DNA of 64,000 nt from positions 372,001-436,000 of the forward strand of contig NZ_WNXZ01000002.1 of NCBI RefSeq assembly GCF_009733845.1, written 5' to 3'. Origin of the DNA: Pseudactinotalea terrae (lineage in GTDB: Bacteria > Actinomycetota > Actinomycetes > Actinomycetales > Beutenbergiaceae). The notes beneath the pieces are model-generated. The model worked only from the letters and a program-made list of their open reading frames with translations. It ran no database searches and had not been told where the DNA came from. A program made the position numbers and the translations under genes. Shown here piece by piece: positions 36,795-47,949 of the stretch; the first letter of the stretch is position 1, and each line of letters opens with the position of its first letter.

Positions 36795-37639
36795 CGCACC
36801 GGCTCGCCGTCGCGCTGAAGCAGTCCGGTCAGCGCACGCGCGAGCGCCGCCGGCTGGTCCCGCGGCACCACCGTGTAGCTGTCTGGGATCTCGACCAGAT
36901 AGCCCTGCGGCAGCAGCTCCGCGAGCGCTCGTCCGTGCTCGCGCGGCATCAGGCGGTCCTCGCTCGCCCACGCCACGAGCACCGGGATCGTCACGCCGGC
37001 CAGTCGCCGGGTCAGGTCCCGCAGCTGATCGCGGGACGGCGTCGAGCCGGCGAAGGTGCGCAGGTCGCGTCGGATCGCTCGATCCAACCGGGCGGGTTCG
37101 AACCACCGGTCCATGACGGCGGCCGGCACCGGGTGCTTGAGCATCCACCCCCACGCGCCGGGCGCCCGCCGAAACCACGCGAAGCGCTGCAGGTGCGCCG
37201 TCAGCAACATGGCGCCCGGGATCGCCGCGCTCGCGGCGATCATCGTGCCGGGCACACCGGGCGGGAAGTTCTGGAACGCCTCGCACGCGACGAGGGCCGC
37301 GCGCGTCACGCGTTCGGGCCGCTCGGCAAGCAGCAGCTGCGCGCCGCCCCAGTCGTTGAGCACGAGCGTGACGTCGCGCAGGTCGAGTGCCTCCATCAGC
37401 TCGCCCACCAGGGCGGCCACGCCGTGGTGGGTGGCGAGCTCGGGCCGCCGCAGCGGTATCCGGTGGCTGCCCAGCGGCAGCACCGGCCGGACGCAGCGCA
37501 CGCCCTCGGGCAGCAGCGGCAGCACCGGGTCCCAGACTCCTGCGTCCATCATGACGCCGTGCAGGAGCAGCAGCACCGGTCCGTCGCCGCCGGTGTCCTC
37601 GTACGCGATGGTCCCGGCCGAGAGCTCGACGGTCCTCAT
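36791..37639 (-). CDS. Alpha/beta hydrolase with Asp nucleophile
   Basis: A 282-residue hydrolase. The oxyanion HG is at residues 27-28, and the nucleophile elbow reads LNDWGGA with Asp96 in the nucleophile place, as in haloalkane dehalogenases and epoxide hydrolases rather than esterases. An epoxide product of the coupled monooxygenase would be a fitting substrate, but this is inference. The ATG at 37639 overlaps the stop of a leaderless 31-residue frame (ATGA). A GTG at 37747, in frame, lies within the operator and is rejected. Confidence 0.87.
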
Positions 37640-37731
37640 GGCCGTGCCCGCTCGGGCCGGCGCTCGAGGTCGCGCAGGTGTGCCCGCGCGATCCTGAGGG
37701 CTGTCGGTGTGCTCCAGGCAACCATGTTCAT
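37636..37731 (-). CDS. Leaderless 31-residue reading frame
   Basis: This frame starts at the ATG exactly at the edge of the operator at 37731 (MNMVAWSTPTALRIARAH) and stops in an ATGA overlap with the hydrolase start at 37639. The operator geometry is the same as at 33318, 33333 and 3988. The frame likely carries ribosomes from the leaderless 5' end into the hydrolase gene, which lacks a good ribosome site. A stable peptide is not implied. Confidence 0.5.
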   Translation of the reverse strand: MNMVAWSTPTALRIARAHLRDLERRPERARP

Positions 37732-37746
37732 GTACCACATGGTACA
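37731..37746 (-). promoter_or_regulatory. Operator/leaderless promoter of the TGTACCAT family
   Basis: TGTACCACATGGTACA differs from the palindrome core at 33318-33333 by one base. On the minus strand TACCAT lies seven bases before the ATG at 37731. It would drive the 31-residue frame, the Asp-type hydrolase and the second monooxygenase as one operon. Confidence 0.78.
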
Positions 37747-37793
37747 CAAACCCCGGAGAGGGGGCAGCCGTTGTCGTCCGCTATGATGGTCGC

Positions 37794-37962
37794 CGTTGCC
37801 TCGGCGAGGGACGTCGGACGGCCAGCGGGCCGCAGGGATCGTGAATCCACCTGCAGGTCGTGACCGACAGTCCGTGATCGACGTGGCGGAGCGCTGATGG
37901 CGCCGTCCGCCCGGCGTCCCACGTCGAGGAGCATCCCGACCTCCTCACGAAAGAGCATTCCC
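37794..37962 (+). promoter_or_regulatory. Structured leader of rplY
   Basis: TATGAT at 37782-37787 is a good -10 box, giving a leader of about 170 bases. Within it, GACGTGGCGGA (37880-37890) pairs with TCCGCC (37906-37911) and CCCACGTC (37918-37925) as an interrupted long hairpin, followed by GAGGAG/CTCCTC (37926-37931 with 37941-37946) close to the ribosome site. A ribosomal-protein autoregulatory leader is possible; I cannot match a known family. Confidence 0.4.
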
Positions 37963-38625
37963 ATGGCTGACACCAGCAAGCTGGCCGCGACCGTCCGTAC
38001 CGAGTTCGGCAAGGGCGCCGCGCGCCGCACCCGCCGCGCCGGTCTGATCCCCGCGGTCCTGTACGGCCACGGTGCCGACCCGGTCCACCTGGCGCTCCCG
38101 AGCCACGACACGTTCCTCGCGCTCAAGGGCAACGCCAACGCGCTGCTGACCCTGGAGTTCGAGGGCCGCTCGGAGCTCGCCCTGACCAAGGACGTGCAGC
38201 GGGACGCCGTCAAGCGCACGATCGAGCACCTCGACCTCGTGATCATTCGCCGTGGTGAGAAGGTCGTCGTCGACATCCCGGTCCACGTCGAGGGTGAGTC
38301 CGCTCCCGACACGATCCACGCCGTCGAGGCCCAGACCCTGTCGGTCCGTGCGGACGCGCTCACCATCCCCGAGGTTCTCATCGCCTCGATCGAGGGCCTG
38401 CAGGAGAGCGACGCCGTGCGCGCCTCCGACGTCGTGCTGCCCGAGGGGGTCGAGCTCGAGAGCGACCCCGACACGACCGTTGTCGTCATCAGCGTGCCGC
38501 GCGCCAGCGCCGAGGACCTCGAGGCCGACGAGGCCTCCGCTGCGGCCGGTGCCGCCGCTGGTGAGGCTGCCGAGGACGCGTCCGAGGAGGGCGCGGCCGA
38601 CGAGTCTGACGACTCCGAGTCCTGA
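37963..38625 (+). CDS. rplY: 50S ribosomal protein L25, CTC type
   Basis: A 220-residue two-domain L25/TL5/CTC protein that binds 5S rRNA. The N-terminal 5S-binding domain has [25 protein letters not shown]; the C-terminal beta domain spans roughly 100-185, and the last 30 residues are very acidic and Ala-rich. The ATG at 37963 was chosen because the family starts there; GAAAGAG lies upstream. It is followed by pth after 20 bp. Confidence 0.95.
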   Translation: MADTSKLAATVRTEFGKGAARRTRRAGLIPAVLYGHGADPVHLALPSHDTFLALKGNANALLTLEFEGRSELALTKDVQRDAVKRTIEHLDLVIIRRGEKVVVDIPVHVEGESAPDTIHAVEAQTLSVRADALTIPEVLIASIEGLQESDAVRASDVVLPEGVELESDPDTTVVVISVPRASAEDLEADEASAAAGAAAGEAAEDASEEGAADESDDSES

Positions 38626-38645
38626 ACCCCGGTCCAGGGGCACTC

Positions 38646-39245
38646 ATGACCGGCGGCATGTTCCTCGTCGTCGGGCTCGGCAACCCGGGCCCGACGTACG
38701 CGGGCAACCGTCACAACGTCGGTCAGATGGTGCTCGACGTGCTGGCCCGGGACATCCCGGGGAGCTTCACGGGGCACAAGGCTCGCGCGCAGGTGCTCGA
38801 CGGCCGGCTGGGCGTGCTCCCCTCCGGAGCGCCCGGTCCCCGGGTGGTGCTCGCCAAGCCGAGCACCTACATGAACGTCTCCGGCGGCCCGGTCGCTGCG
38901 CTGGTGCGGTTCTACGACGTGCCGCCCGAGCGGCTGCTGGTGATCCATGACGAGCTCGACCTCCCGCCGAGCACGCTGCGCCTCAAGCGCGGCGGCGGCG
39001 AGGGTGGGCACAACGGGCTGAAGTCGATCAGCGCTGCCCTGGGCACCAAGGACTACCTGCGCCTGCGCATCGGTATCGGCCGCCCGCCGGGCAGGCAGGA
39101 CCCGGCGGACTTCGTGCTGCGCGACTTCGCGGTGTCCGAGCGTGAGGATCTGGCGGTCACCCTGGAGGAGGCCGCCGACGGCGTCAGGGACGTCGTCGAG
39201 AAGGGGCTCGTGCTGGCGCAGGACCGGCTGCACGCCCCTCGCTGA
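38646..39245 (+). CDS. pth: Peptidyl-tRNA hydrolase
   Basis: A 199-residue enzyme that frees tRNAs from stalled peptides. It has [19 protein letters not shown] with catalytic His23, [24 protein letters not shown] and [13 protein letters not shown]. The start at 38646 could instead be the ATG at 38658. It forms an operon with rplY; mfd follows after 183 bp that include a possible -10 box TAGACT at 39327-39332. Confidence 0.95.
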   Translation: MTGGMFLVVGLGNPGPTYAGNRHNVGQMVLDVLARDIPGSFTGHKARAQVLDGRLGVLPSGAPGPRVVLAKPSTYMNVSGGPVAALVRFYDVPPERLLVIHDELDLPPSTLRLKRGGGEGGHNGLKSISAALGTKDYLRLRIGIGRPPGRQDPADFVLRDFAVSEREDLAVTLEEAADGVRDVVEKGLVLAQDRLHAPR

Positions 39246-39428
39246 ACCGCGAGCCCGGCCCGCCCGGGCCGCGGTGCGGGCTCGTCGTCCCGCGGCCTCC
39301 GGGCCGGCGTCGCGACCAGATCGACCTAGACTGAGGATCAACCCGCACCGCCTCGGCGCCCTCCGATCGCCTCGGAGCACCCACCGACCAACGGCTGCGG
39401 GCCAGTTGTGCTGCCCGAAAGAGGACTG

Positions 39429-43076
<3,648 letters not shown>

Positions 43077-43117
43077 CCGGCTGGCCCGGGCGCCGGCGTC
43101 GCCGGCGTCGCGGAAGG

Positions 43118-44578
43118 TCAGGTCCGGGCGGCGCGGCGGCGCTGTCGCCGCTCGACGGTCATCTCGTCGTCCATGTCCTCGAGCTCCTTGCCCTTGGTCT
43201 CGGGGATCTTGGCCAGCACGAACACGAAGCTCAGCAGCGCGAAGACAGCGTAGAAGCCGTAGGCGAACGGGAGCCCGATGTCGGCGAACACCGGGAACGT
43301 CGTGGAGATCGCGAAGTTCGCGAGCCACTGGGCTGCGGCCGCGACAGCGAGCGCCCACGCACGGATCGAGTTGGGGAACATCTCGCCGAGCAGCACCCAC
43401 ACCAGCGGGCCCCAGCTCACCCCGAACGCGACCACGAACACGTTGGCGCAGACCAGCGCGACCGTGGACCACGGCGCGGCGAGCTCCGCCGTCGAGGTGC
43501 CGTCGGATGCGGTGACGAGCGTGGCGTTCGAGAACGCCACCGCCATCAGGCCGAGCGAGGCCACCATGCCCGCCGAGCCGGCGAGGAGCATCGGGCGGCG
43601 CCCCACCCGGTCCACGAGCATGATCGCCACGACCGTGACCACGATGTTGGTCACCGACGTGATCACCGTGATCGTCAGGGCATCGGACTCCTCGAACCCC
43701 ACCGAGCGCCACAGCGTCGTCGAGTAGTAGAAGATCACGTTGATCCCGACGAACTGCTGGAAGACCGACAGCAGGATGCCCAGCCACACCACCGGTTTCA
43801 GCCCGAGCGCCCGGCCCTTGAGGTCGGAGAGCTTCTGCTTGCGCTCCTCGCCGAGAGAGGTCTTGATCTGCTGGATCTTGAGGTTGACGTCGAGCTCGCC
43901 GGTGAAGTCGAGCAGCACCTGGGACGCCTTGTCGAGGTCGCCGCGCGCCACCAGGAACCTCGGGGACTCCGGCAGCCGCAGCGCCATCAGCCCGTACACG
44001 ACCGCGGGAACCGCCTCGGCCATGAACATCCACCGCCACGCCTCGCGCCCGAGCCACAGCTCGTTCGCGGCGCCGCCTGCCGAGCCCGCCAGCCAGGCGT
44101 CCGAGAGCAGCGCCACGAAGATGCCGGTCACGATCGCGAGCTGCTGCAGCGACCCCAGTCGCCCCCGAACCCGCGCCGGGGACACCTCGGCGATGTATGC
44201 AGGCGCGATGACCGATGCGGCGCCGACGCCGAAGCCGCCGACGACACGCCAGACGATCAGGTCGATCACACCGAAGGCGAGCCCGGAGCCGATCGCCGAG
44301 ACGAGGAACAGCGTGGCAGCGATCAGCATCACGGGGATGCGGCCGAACCGGTTCGCCAGCCCGCCGGCGAACCAGGCGCCGGCCACGCAGCCGAGCAAAG
44401 CCGAGGACACCGCGAACCCGGAGAGGGCGGGGCTGAGCGCGAACTCCTCGGTCAGCGCGTCGACGGCGCCGTTGATGACGGCGGTGTCGAAGCCGAACAG
44501 GAAGCCGCCGAGCGCGGCGGCGATGCAGATGCCGATGACACGCGCGTTGAGCCTGACCGGTGCTGCGGATGCTGTCAT
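43118..44578 (-). CDS. MFS sugar transporter (sugar porter family)
   Basis: A 486-residue, 12-helix permease for sugars, probably with proton symport. Signatures include GGFLFGFDTAVINGAVDAL, the loop NRFGRIPVMLIAATLF, RVVGGFGVGAASVIAPAYIA, PESPRFLVARGDLDKA, the helix VFQQFVGINVIFYYSTTLW and the late VDRVGRRPMLLAGS; PETKGKELEDM ends the family pattern. It stands as a single gene, convergent with mfd. The sugar is not predictable. Confidence 0.93.
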   Translation of the reverse strand: MTASAAPVRLNARVIGICIAAALGGFLFGFDTAVINGAVDALTEEFALSPALSGFAVSSALLGCVAGAWFAGGLANRFGRIPVMLIAATLFLVSAIGSGLAFGVIDLIVWRVVGGFGVGAASVIAPAYIAEVSPARVRGRLGSLQQLAIVTGIFVALLSDAWLAGSAGGAANELWLGREAWRWMFMAEAVPAVVYGLMALRLPESPRFLVARGDLDKASQVLLDFTGELDVNLKIQQIKTSLGEERKQKLSDLKGRALGLKPVVWLGILLSVFQQFVGINVIFYYSTTLWRSVGFEESDALTITVITSVTNIVVTVVAIMLVDRVGRRPMLLAGSAGMVASLGLMAVAFSNATLVTASDGTSTAELAAPWSTVALVCANVFVVAFGVSWGPLVWVLLGEMFPNSIRAWALAVAAAAQWLANFAISTTFPVFADIGLPFAYGFYAVFALLSFVFVLAKIPETKGKELEDMDDEMTVERRQRRRAART

Positions 44579-44661
44579 CGCTGTTCCTTCCCCCGAGGCA
44601 CGGTCGCCGAGCCACCGCTGTGCCGCTGCTGCCCAACCTAGCGTCGAGGGATCCGGCGGGT

Positions 44662-44700
44662 GGCCGGTTCCGACCGGGAGCGCCCCGATCGGAACCGGCC
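44662..44700 (-). terminator. Strong hairpin downstream of the FBP gene
   Basis: GGCCGGTTCCGA at 44662-44673 pairs perfectly with TCGGAACCGGCC at 44689-44700 around a 15-base loop. It begins eight bases after the FBP-domain gene stop (minus strand) and is upstream of the sugar transporter start. There is no T-run, as is common for actinobacterial terminators. Confidence 0.6.
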
Positions 44701-44707
44701 CGGAACC

Positions 44708-45214
44708 TCAGCGGGTGCGCGCGACCTCGCTGACGAACGTGGTCGAGCGCCGGCGCAGGCCGGCGATCCGGTCGGCGACGATCAGCTCGCGGACCTCCTC
44801 GATGTCCGAACCGGCCTCGGCCGCGGTGGGCGTGCGCCGCACGTTCGCCGAGCACTGGAACTCGCCGCAGACCAGGGTGCCGATGCTGTCACCCTTGCGG
44901 CCGGCCGGCCCGCCGCGTCGTGCGGTGAACAGACCGACGTCCTCGGTCTCGACGACGTCCTCGCACCAGGCGCACATCGCTCGCCGGCGTGGGCCGGTAC
45001 CCCGGTCGGCAGCGCGCAGCACGATGCCGGTCGGCCCCTCGTCGAGCTCGACGACCACGTAGGCGACGAGCGGGGCCTTGCGGTCCCGCCACCCGAGGTA
45101 GTCGAGGCGGTCCCAGCGGATCTCGGCGAGATCGGGAAGGTTGGCGTTCGCCACCTCGCGGCGGCTGGCGTTGATGAAGGACGCGCGGATCTGCGCGTCG
45201 GTGAGCGGGGTCAT
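44708..45214 (-). CDS. FBP-domain (EF-G-binding, FusB-like) protein
   Basis: A 168-residue protein whose C-terminal half has a four-Cys treble-clef zinc site: Cys81 and Cys84 in MCAWCEDVVE, Cys116 and Cys121 in LVCGEFQC. The N-terminal half (LTDAQIRASFINASRREVAN) matches the FBP/FusB layout. FusB and FusC bind EF-G and rescue it from fusidic acid; actinobacterial homologues may do likewise or aid ribosome recycling, unproven. A ribosome site AAGGAC is next to a hairpin region, and a short frame with a strong ribosome site lies upstream at 45280-45360. Confidence 0.85.
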   Translation of the reverse strand: MTPLTDAQIRASFINASRREVANANLPDLAEIRWDRLDYLGWRDRKAPLVAYVVVELDEGPTGIVLRAADRGTGPRRRAMCAWCEDVVETEDVGLFTARRGGPAGRKGDSIGTLVCGEFQCSANVRRTPTAAEAGSDIEEVRELIVADRIAGLRRRSTTFVSEVARTR

Positions 45215-45226
45215 GACTTCGTCCTT

Positions 45227-45264
45227 GCGGGCAGGAGATGGTGGGCAGCGCTGGCCCGCCCACC
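45227..45264 (-). promoter_or_regulatory. Possible attenuator in front of the FBP gene
   Basis: Two exclusive stems can form: 45240-45246 with 45258-45264 (GGTGGGC/GCCCACC), or 45227-45232 with 45254-45259 (GCGGGC/GCCCGC). The second reaches the bases next to the AAGGAC ribosome site of the FBP gene. The short frame just upstream ends 16 bases before the stem. This is the layout of a translational attenuator, but folding energy was not computed. Confidence 0.35.
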
Positions 45265-45279
45265 GACCTGCACCTGACG

Positions 45280-45360
45280 TCAGGGCTTGCCGAGGGCGAG
45301 CGGGGCGGGTAGCACTGAGCAGGCCTGCGCGGCCACCCCGCTCCCTGCGATGCCGGTCAT
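45280..45360 (-). CDS. Possible 26-residue leader peptide
   Basis: The frame MTGIAGSGVAAQACSVLPAP, ending in LALGKP, has a strong ribosome site (GAGGAG, six bases from the ATG at 45360), better than most genes here. It lies upstream of the FBP (FusB-like) gene on the same strand, with stem-loops after its stop. The staphylococcal fusB gene is reported to be controlled by attenuation with a leader peptide; that similarity is only an idea. The remaining 141 bp to the cysteine desulfurase stop hold an inverted repeat TGCCTGC/GCAGGCA (45383-45410). Confidence 0.4.
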   Translation of the reverse strand: MTGIAGSGVAAQACSVLPAPLALGKP

Positions 45361-45488
45361 CGCCACTCCTCGCTCGTTCGGATGCCTGCGGCAGGTCGCG
45401 CCTGCAGGCAGCTCCACGGTACGACACCGCGCAAGCGAATTGCCTGGACCTCCGGCAGGCCCGATCTCCTCCGGCCACAGCGACCGAT

Positions 45489-45500
45489 CCCGGTACCGGG
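45489..45500 (-). terminator. 12-bp palindrome after the NAD operon
   Basis: CCCGGTACCGGG is a perfect palindrome one base after the stop of the last gene of the NAD operon. The loop would be very tight, so it is a weak terminator candidate or a protein site. Confidence 0.3.
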
Positions 45501-45501
45501 C

Positions 45502-46638
45502 TCAGGCCCGGACCGCGGCCACCGCATCCACGATCGCAGCAGCGGCCCGCGATGTCTCAACGGCGGTGACCGAGGTCGGCAGCGTCAGCCGCACCGCGGT
45601 TCCGGCGACCTCGGCGTCGATGCCCAGCGCCAGCAGCACGTGGGAGGGCTCGTCCCGGCCGGCGGCGCAGGCGGAGCCCGAGGAGACGAGCACGCCGCGG
45701 CGCTCCAGCTCGAGCAGCACCGCCTCGCCGCTGGTGCCGGGGAAGCAGAACGAGGCGTGGCCAGGCAACCGAGAGGTCGCGGACCCCGTGAGCTGCGCCG
45801 TCGGGACCCCGGCGAGCACGCTGGCCACGAGGTCCTCGCGCAGCGCACCCACCCGCTCGGCCGCCTCGGCCCGCTCGCGCTCGGCGAGCTCGAGGGCCGT
45901 CGCGAGGGCAACGGCACCGGCCACGTTCTCGGTGCCGGAACGCCGTTCGCGCTCCTGGCCGCCGCCGTCGATCAGGGGCACGACGGCGCACCGGCCCCGC
46001 ACGAACACCGCGCCGATGCCCTTGGGGGCGCCCACCTTGTGGCCCGAGATGCTGAGGGCATCGACGGCCAGCGCGGCGACGTCGAGCGGGAGCCAACCCG
46101 CGGCCTGCACGGCGTCGGTGTGCACGAGGGCGCCGCGCTCGCGGGCCGCCGCGGCCAGCGTCGCGATGTCCTGCACCGTGCCGATCTCGTTGTTCGCGCA
46201 GCCGATGCTCACCAGCGTGGTGTCGTCGCTGAGCGCCGCCTCGAGCGCGGCGGCGCTCACCCGCCCGTCATGCTCGACGGCGACCCGCGAGCTCTCGAAC
46301 CCGTGCCACCGCACGAGGTGCTCGGCCGAGGCCAGCACCGCCTCGTGCTCGATGGGGGAGGTGACCACGCGCCGCCCTCGTGGCCGGGCGAGCGCGAGCC
46401 CCTTGACAGCCAGGTTCGCGCCCTCGGTGCCGCCCGAGGTGAACGTGACCTCGCTGGCGCGGCAGCCCAGCACAGCAGCGACGCGTGCGCGCGCATCGGC
46501 CAGCCCGACCGCCGCCCGCTCGCCCAGCTCGTGGGTGCTGGAGGGGTTGCCGAAGTCGCCGGTCAGGTACGGCCACATCGCCTCGAGCGCCTCGCGGCGC
46601 ACGGGCGTGGTGGCCGCCGCATCCAGGTAGAGGCTCAC
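45502..46638 (-). CDS. Cysteine desulfurase (NifS-like) of the NAD operon
   Basis: A 378-residue PLP enzyme that releases sulfur from cysteine. The PLP Lys201 is in SISGHKVGAPKG, His98 is in PIEHEAVL, and the active Cys324 is in SSGSACAAGRDEPSHVL. In nad operons such genes supply sulfur for the iron-sulfur cluster of quinolinate synthase NadA. The GTG at 46638 overlaps the nadC stop (GTGA), making it the last gene of the operon. Confidence 0.93.
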   Translation of the reverse strand: MSLYLDAAATTPVRREALEAMWPYLTGDFGNPSSTHELGERAAVGLADARARVAAVLGCRASEVTFTSGGTEGANLAVKGLALARPRGRRVVTSPIEHEAVLASAEHLVRWHGFESSRVAVEHDGRVSAAALEAALSDDTTLVSIGCANNEIGTVQDIATLAAAARERGALVHTDAVQAAGWLPLDVAALAVDALSISGHKVGAPKGIGAVFVRGRCAVVPLIDGGGQERERRSGTENVAGAVALATALELAERERAEAAERVGALREDLVASVLAGVPTAQLTGSATSRLPGHASFCFPGTSGEAVLLELERRGVLVSSGSACAAGRDEPSHVLLALGIDAEVAGTAVRLTLPTSVTAVETSRAAAAIVDAVAAVRA

Positions 46639-47492
46639 CGCACCTCGATGTCCAGCCCCAGGTCGAGCGACCGGATGCTGTGGGTCAGCGCGCCCACGCT
46701 GATCACGTCCACGCCGGTGGCCGCGATGGCTGCCACGGTCTCGAGCCGCACGTTGCCGCTGGCCTCGACGATCGCGCGGCCGTCGATCAGCGCGACCCCC
46801 TCGCGGAGTTGGTCGAGCGTGAAGTTGTCGAGCATGATCACGTCCACCCCGGCGGCGAGGACCGGCTCGATCTGCTCGATGCGGTCGACCTCGACCTCCA
46901 CGCTCGTGGTGTGCGGGATCCGGTCCCGGACCGCCCGCAGGGTCTGGGTGAGGTCAGCACCGGAGGCGAGCAGCACCGCCAGGTGGTTGTCCTTGACCAT
47001 GACGGCATCGGAGAGGCTGTAGCGATGGTTGTGCCCGCCGCCGGCGCGAACGGCGTGTCGCTCGAGGGCCCGCAGCCCTGGTGTGGTCTTGCGGGTGTCG
47101 ACCACGCGCGCCCCGGTGCCCGCGACCGCCGCCACGTACGCCGCGGTGGCCGTGGCGATCCCGCAGAGCCGCTGCGCGAAGTTCAGCGCGATCCGCTCCG
47201 CCTGCAGCACCCCGGCGGCCGGGCCCTCCACGCGCGCGAGCACGGTGCCCGCCTCGAACGCCTCGCCCTCGGCGACCAAGAGGTCGACCGCGATGCTCGC
47301 GCCCGTGAGCCGGAACGCAGCCTCGACGGCGGGACCACCAGCGAAGGTGCCGCCCTCGCGGGCGGTGAGCTCCGCCGTCGAGGTGGCCGACGGCGGCACG
47401 AGCGCCGCGCAGGTGAGGTCACCCCAGGGGGCGTCCTCGTGCAGCGCGCGAGCAACGATCTCGTCGACGACAGCGGGGAGCAGCTGGGTCAC
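46635..47492 (-). CDS. nadC: Nicotinate-nucleotide pyrophosphorylase (carboxylating)
   Basis: A 285-residue enzyme that turns quinolinate and PRPP into nicotinate mononucleotide. It has EDAPWGDLTCAALVPP, NFAQRLCGIATATAAYV, DTRKTTPGLRALERHAVRAG, NHRYSLSDAVMVKDNHL and VDVIMLDNF. The GTG at 47492 overlaps the stop of the SRPBCC gene by four bases. The length is normal. Confidence 0.95.
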   Translation of the reverse strand: MTQLLPAVVDEIVARALHEDAPWGDLTCAALVPPSATSTAELTAREGGTFAGGPAVEAAFRLTGASIAVDLLVAEGEAFEAGTVLARVEGPAAGVLQAERIALNFAQRLCGIATATAAYVAAVAGTGARVVDTRKTTPGLRALERHAVRAGGGHNHRYSLSDAVMVKDNHLAVLLASGADLTQTLRAVRDRIPHTTSVEVEVDRIEQIEPVLAAGVDVIMLDNFTLDQLREGVALIDGRAIVEASGNVRLETVAAIAATGVDVISVGALTHSIRSLDLGLDIEVR

Positions 47493-47935
47493 GCGCCCGC
47501 CTCCGCCAAGGCGGCGAGCCGGGAGATCGAGGCTGCGAGGTGCTCGGCCGTGGTCGAGCGGGCCTTGTCGAACCGCTTGGCGTCGGTGAGGTTCGTCCAG
47601 TCGTAGACGTGCCGCACGAGCGTGCCGCCCTCGACCGGCTCGAGCTCCCAGCGCCACTCGTGACCGGGCTCGGGCTCGCCGGTGGGCGCGGGACGCCACG
47701 CGATCACCCGGCCCTCCTCGAAGGCGACCACGCGGTTGGGGCGCGGGGTGCCTTTCGTCAGCGTCACGGTGAACACGTCGCCGACAGCCCGCACCCGTTG
47801 GCCCTGCTCGGCCACGGCGAGGTTGTCGTTACCGTCCCACTCGGGCTGCCGCGCCGGGTCGGCGATCAGCTCGAAGATCGCCTCGGCCGGCGCGCGCACG
47901 ACGCGCTCGGAGGTCACCACGGTCGTCTCGGTCAT
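47489..47935 (-). CDS. SRPBCC family protein inside the nad operon
   Basis: A 148-residue SRPBCC protein: VVRAPAEAIFELIADPARQP, a central VGDVFTVTLTKGTPRPNRVV, and EWRWELEPVEGGTLVRHVYD, then a C-terminal helix. It is translationally tied to nadC (overlap of four bases) and lies 14 bp after nadB, so it is expressed with NAD synthesis. The family binds hydrophobic ligands; no link to NAD is known to me, so this may be a passenger or an unrecognised helper. Confidence 0.85.
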   Translation of the reverse strand: MTETTVVTSERVVRAPAEAIFELIADPARQPEWDGNDNLAVAEQGQRVRAVGDVFTVTLTKGTPRPNRVVAFEEGRVIAWRPAPTGEPEPGHEWRWELEPVEGGTLVRHVYDWTNLTDAKRFDKARSTTAEHLAASISRLAALAEAGA

Positions 47936-47949
47936 TCCTCGTGCCTCTC

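Noticed and set aside
37640-37747. GTG at 37747 as a longer start of the hydrolase gene
   Set aside because: It lies inside the operator, and the extra 36 residues do not look like a hydrolase N-terminus. The ATG at 37639 fits the family.
45361-45501. A further small gene between the leader peptide and the cysteine desulfurase
   Set aside because: Only inverted repeats (TGCCTGC/GCAGGCA and CCCGGTACCGGG) are visible; no frame with a ribosome site.
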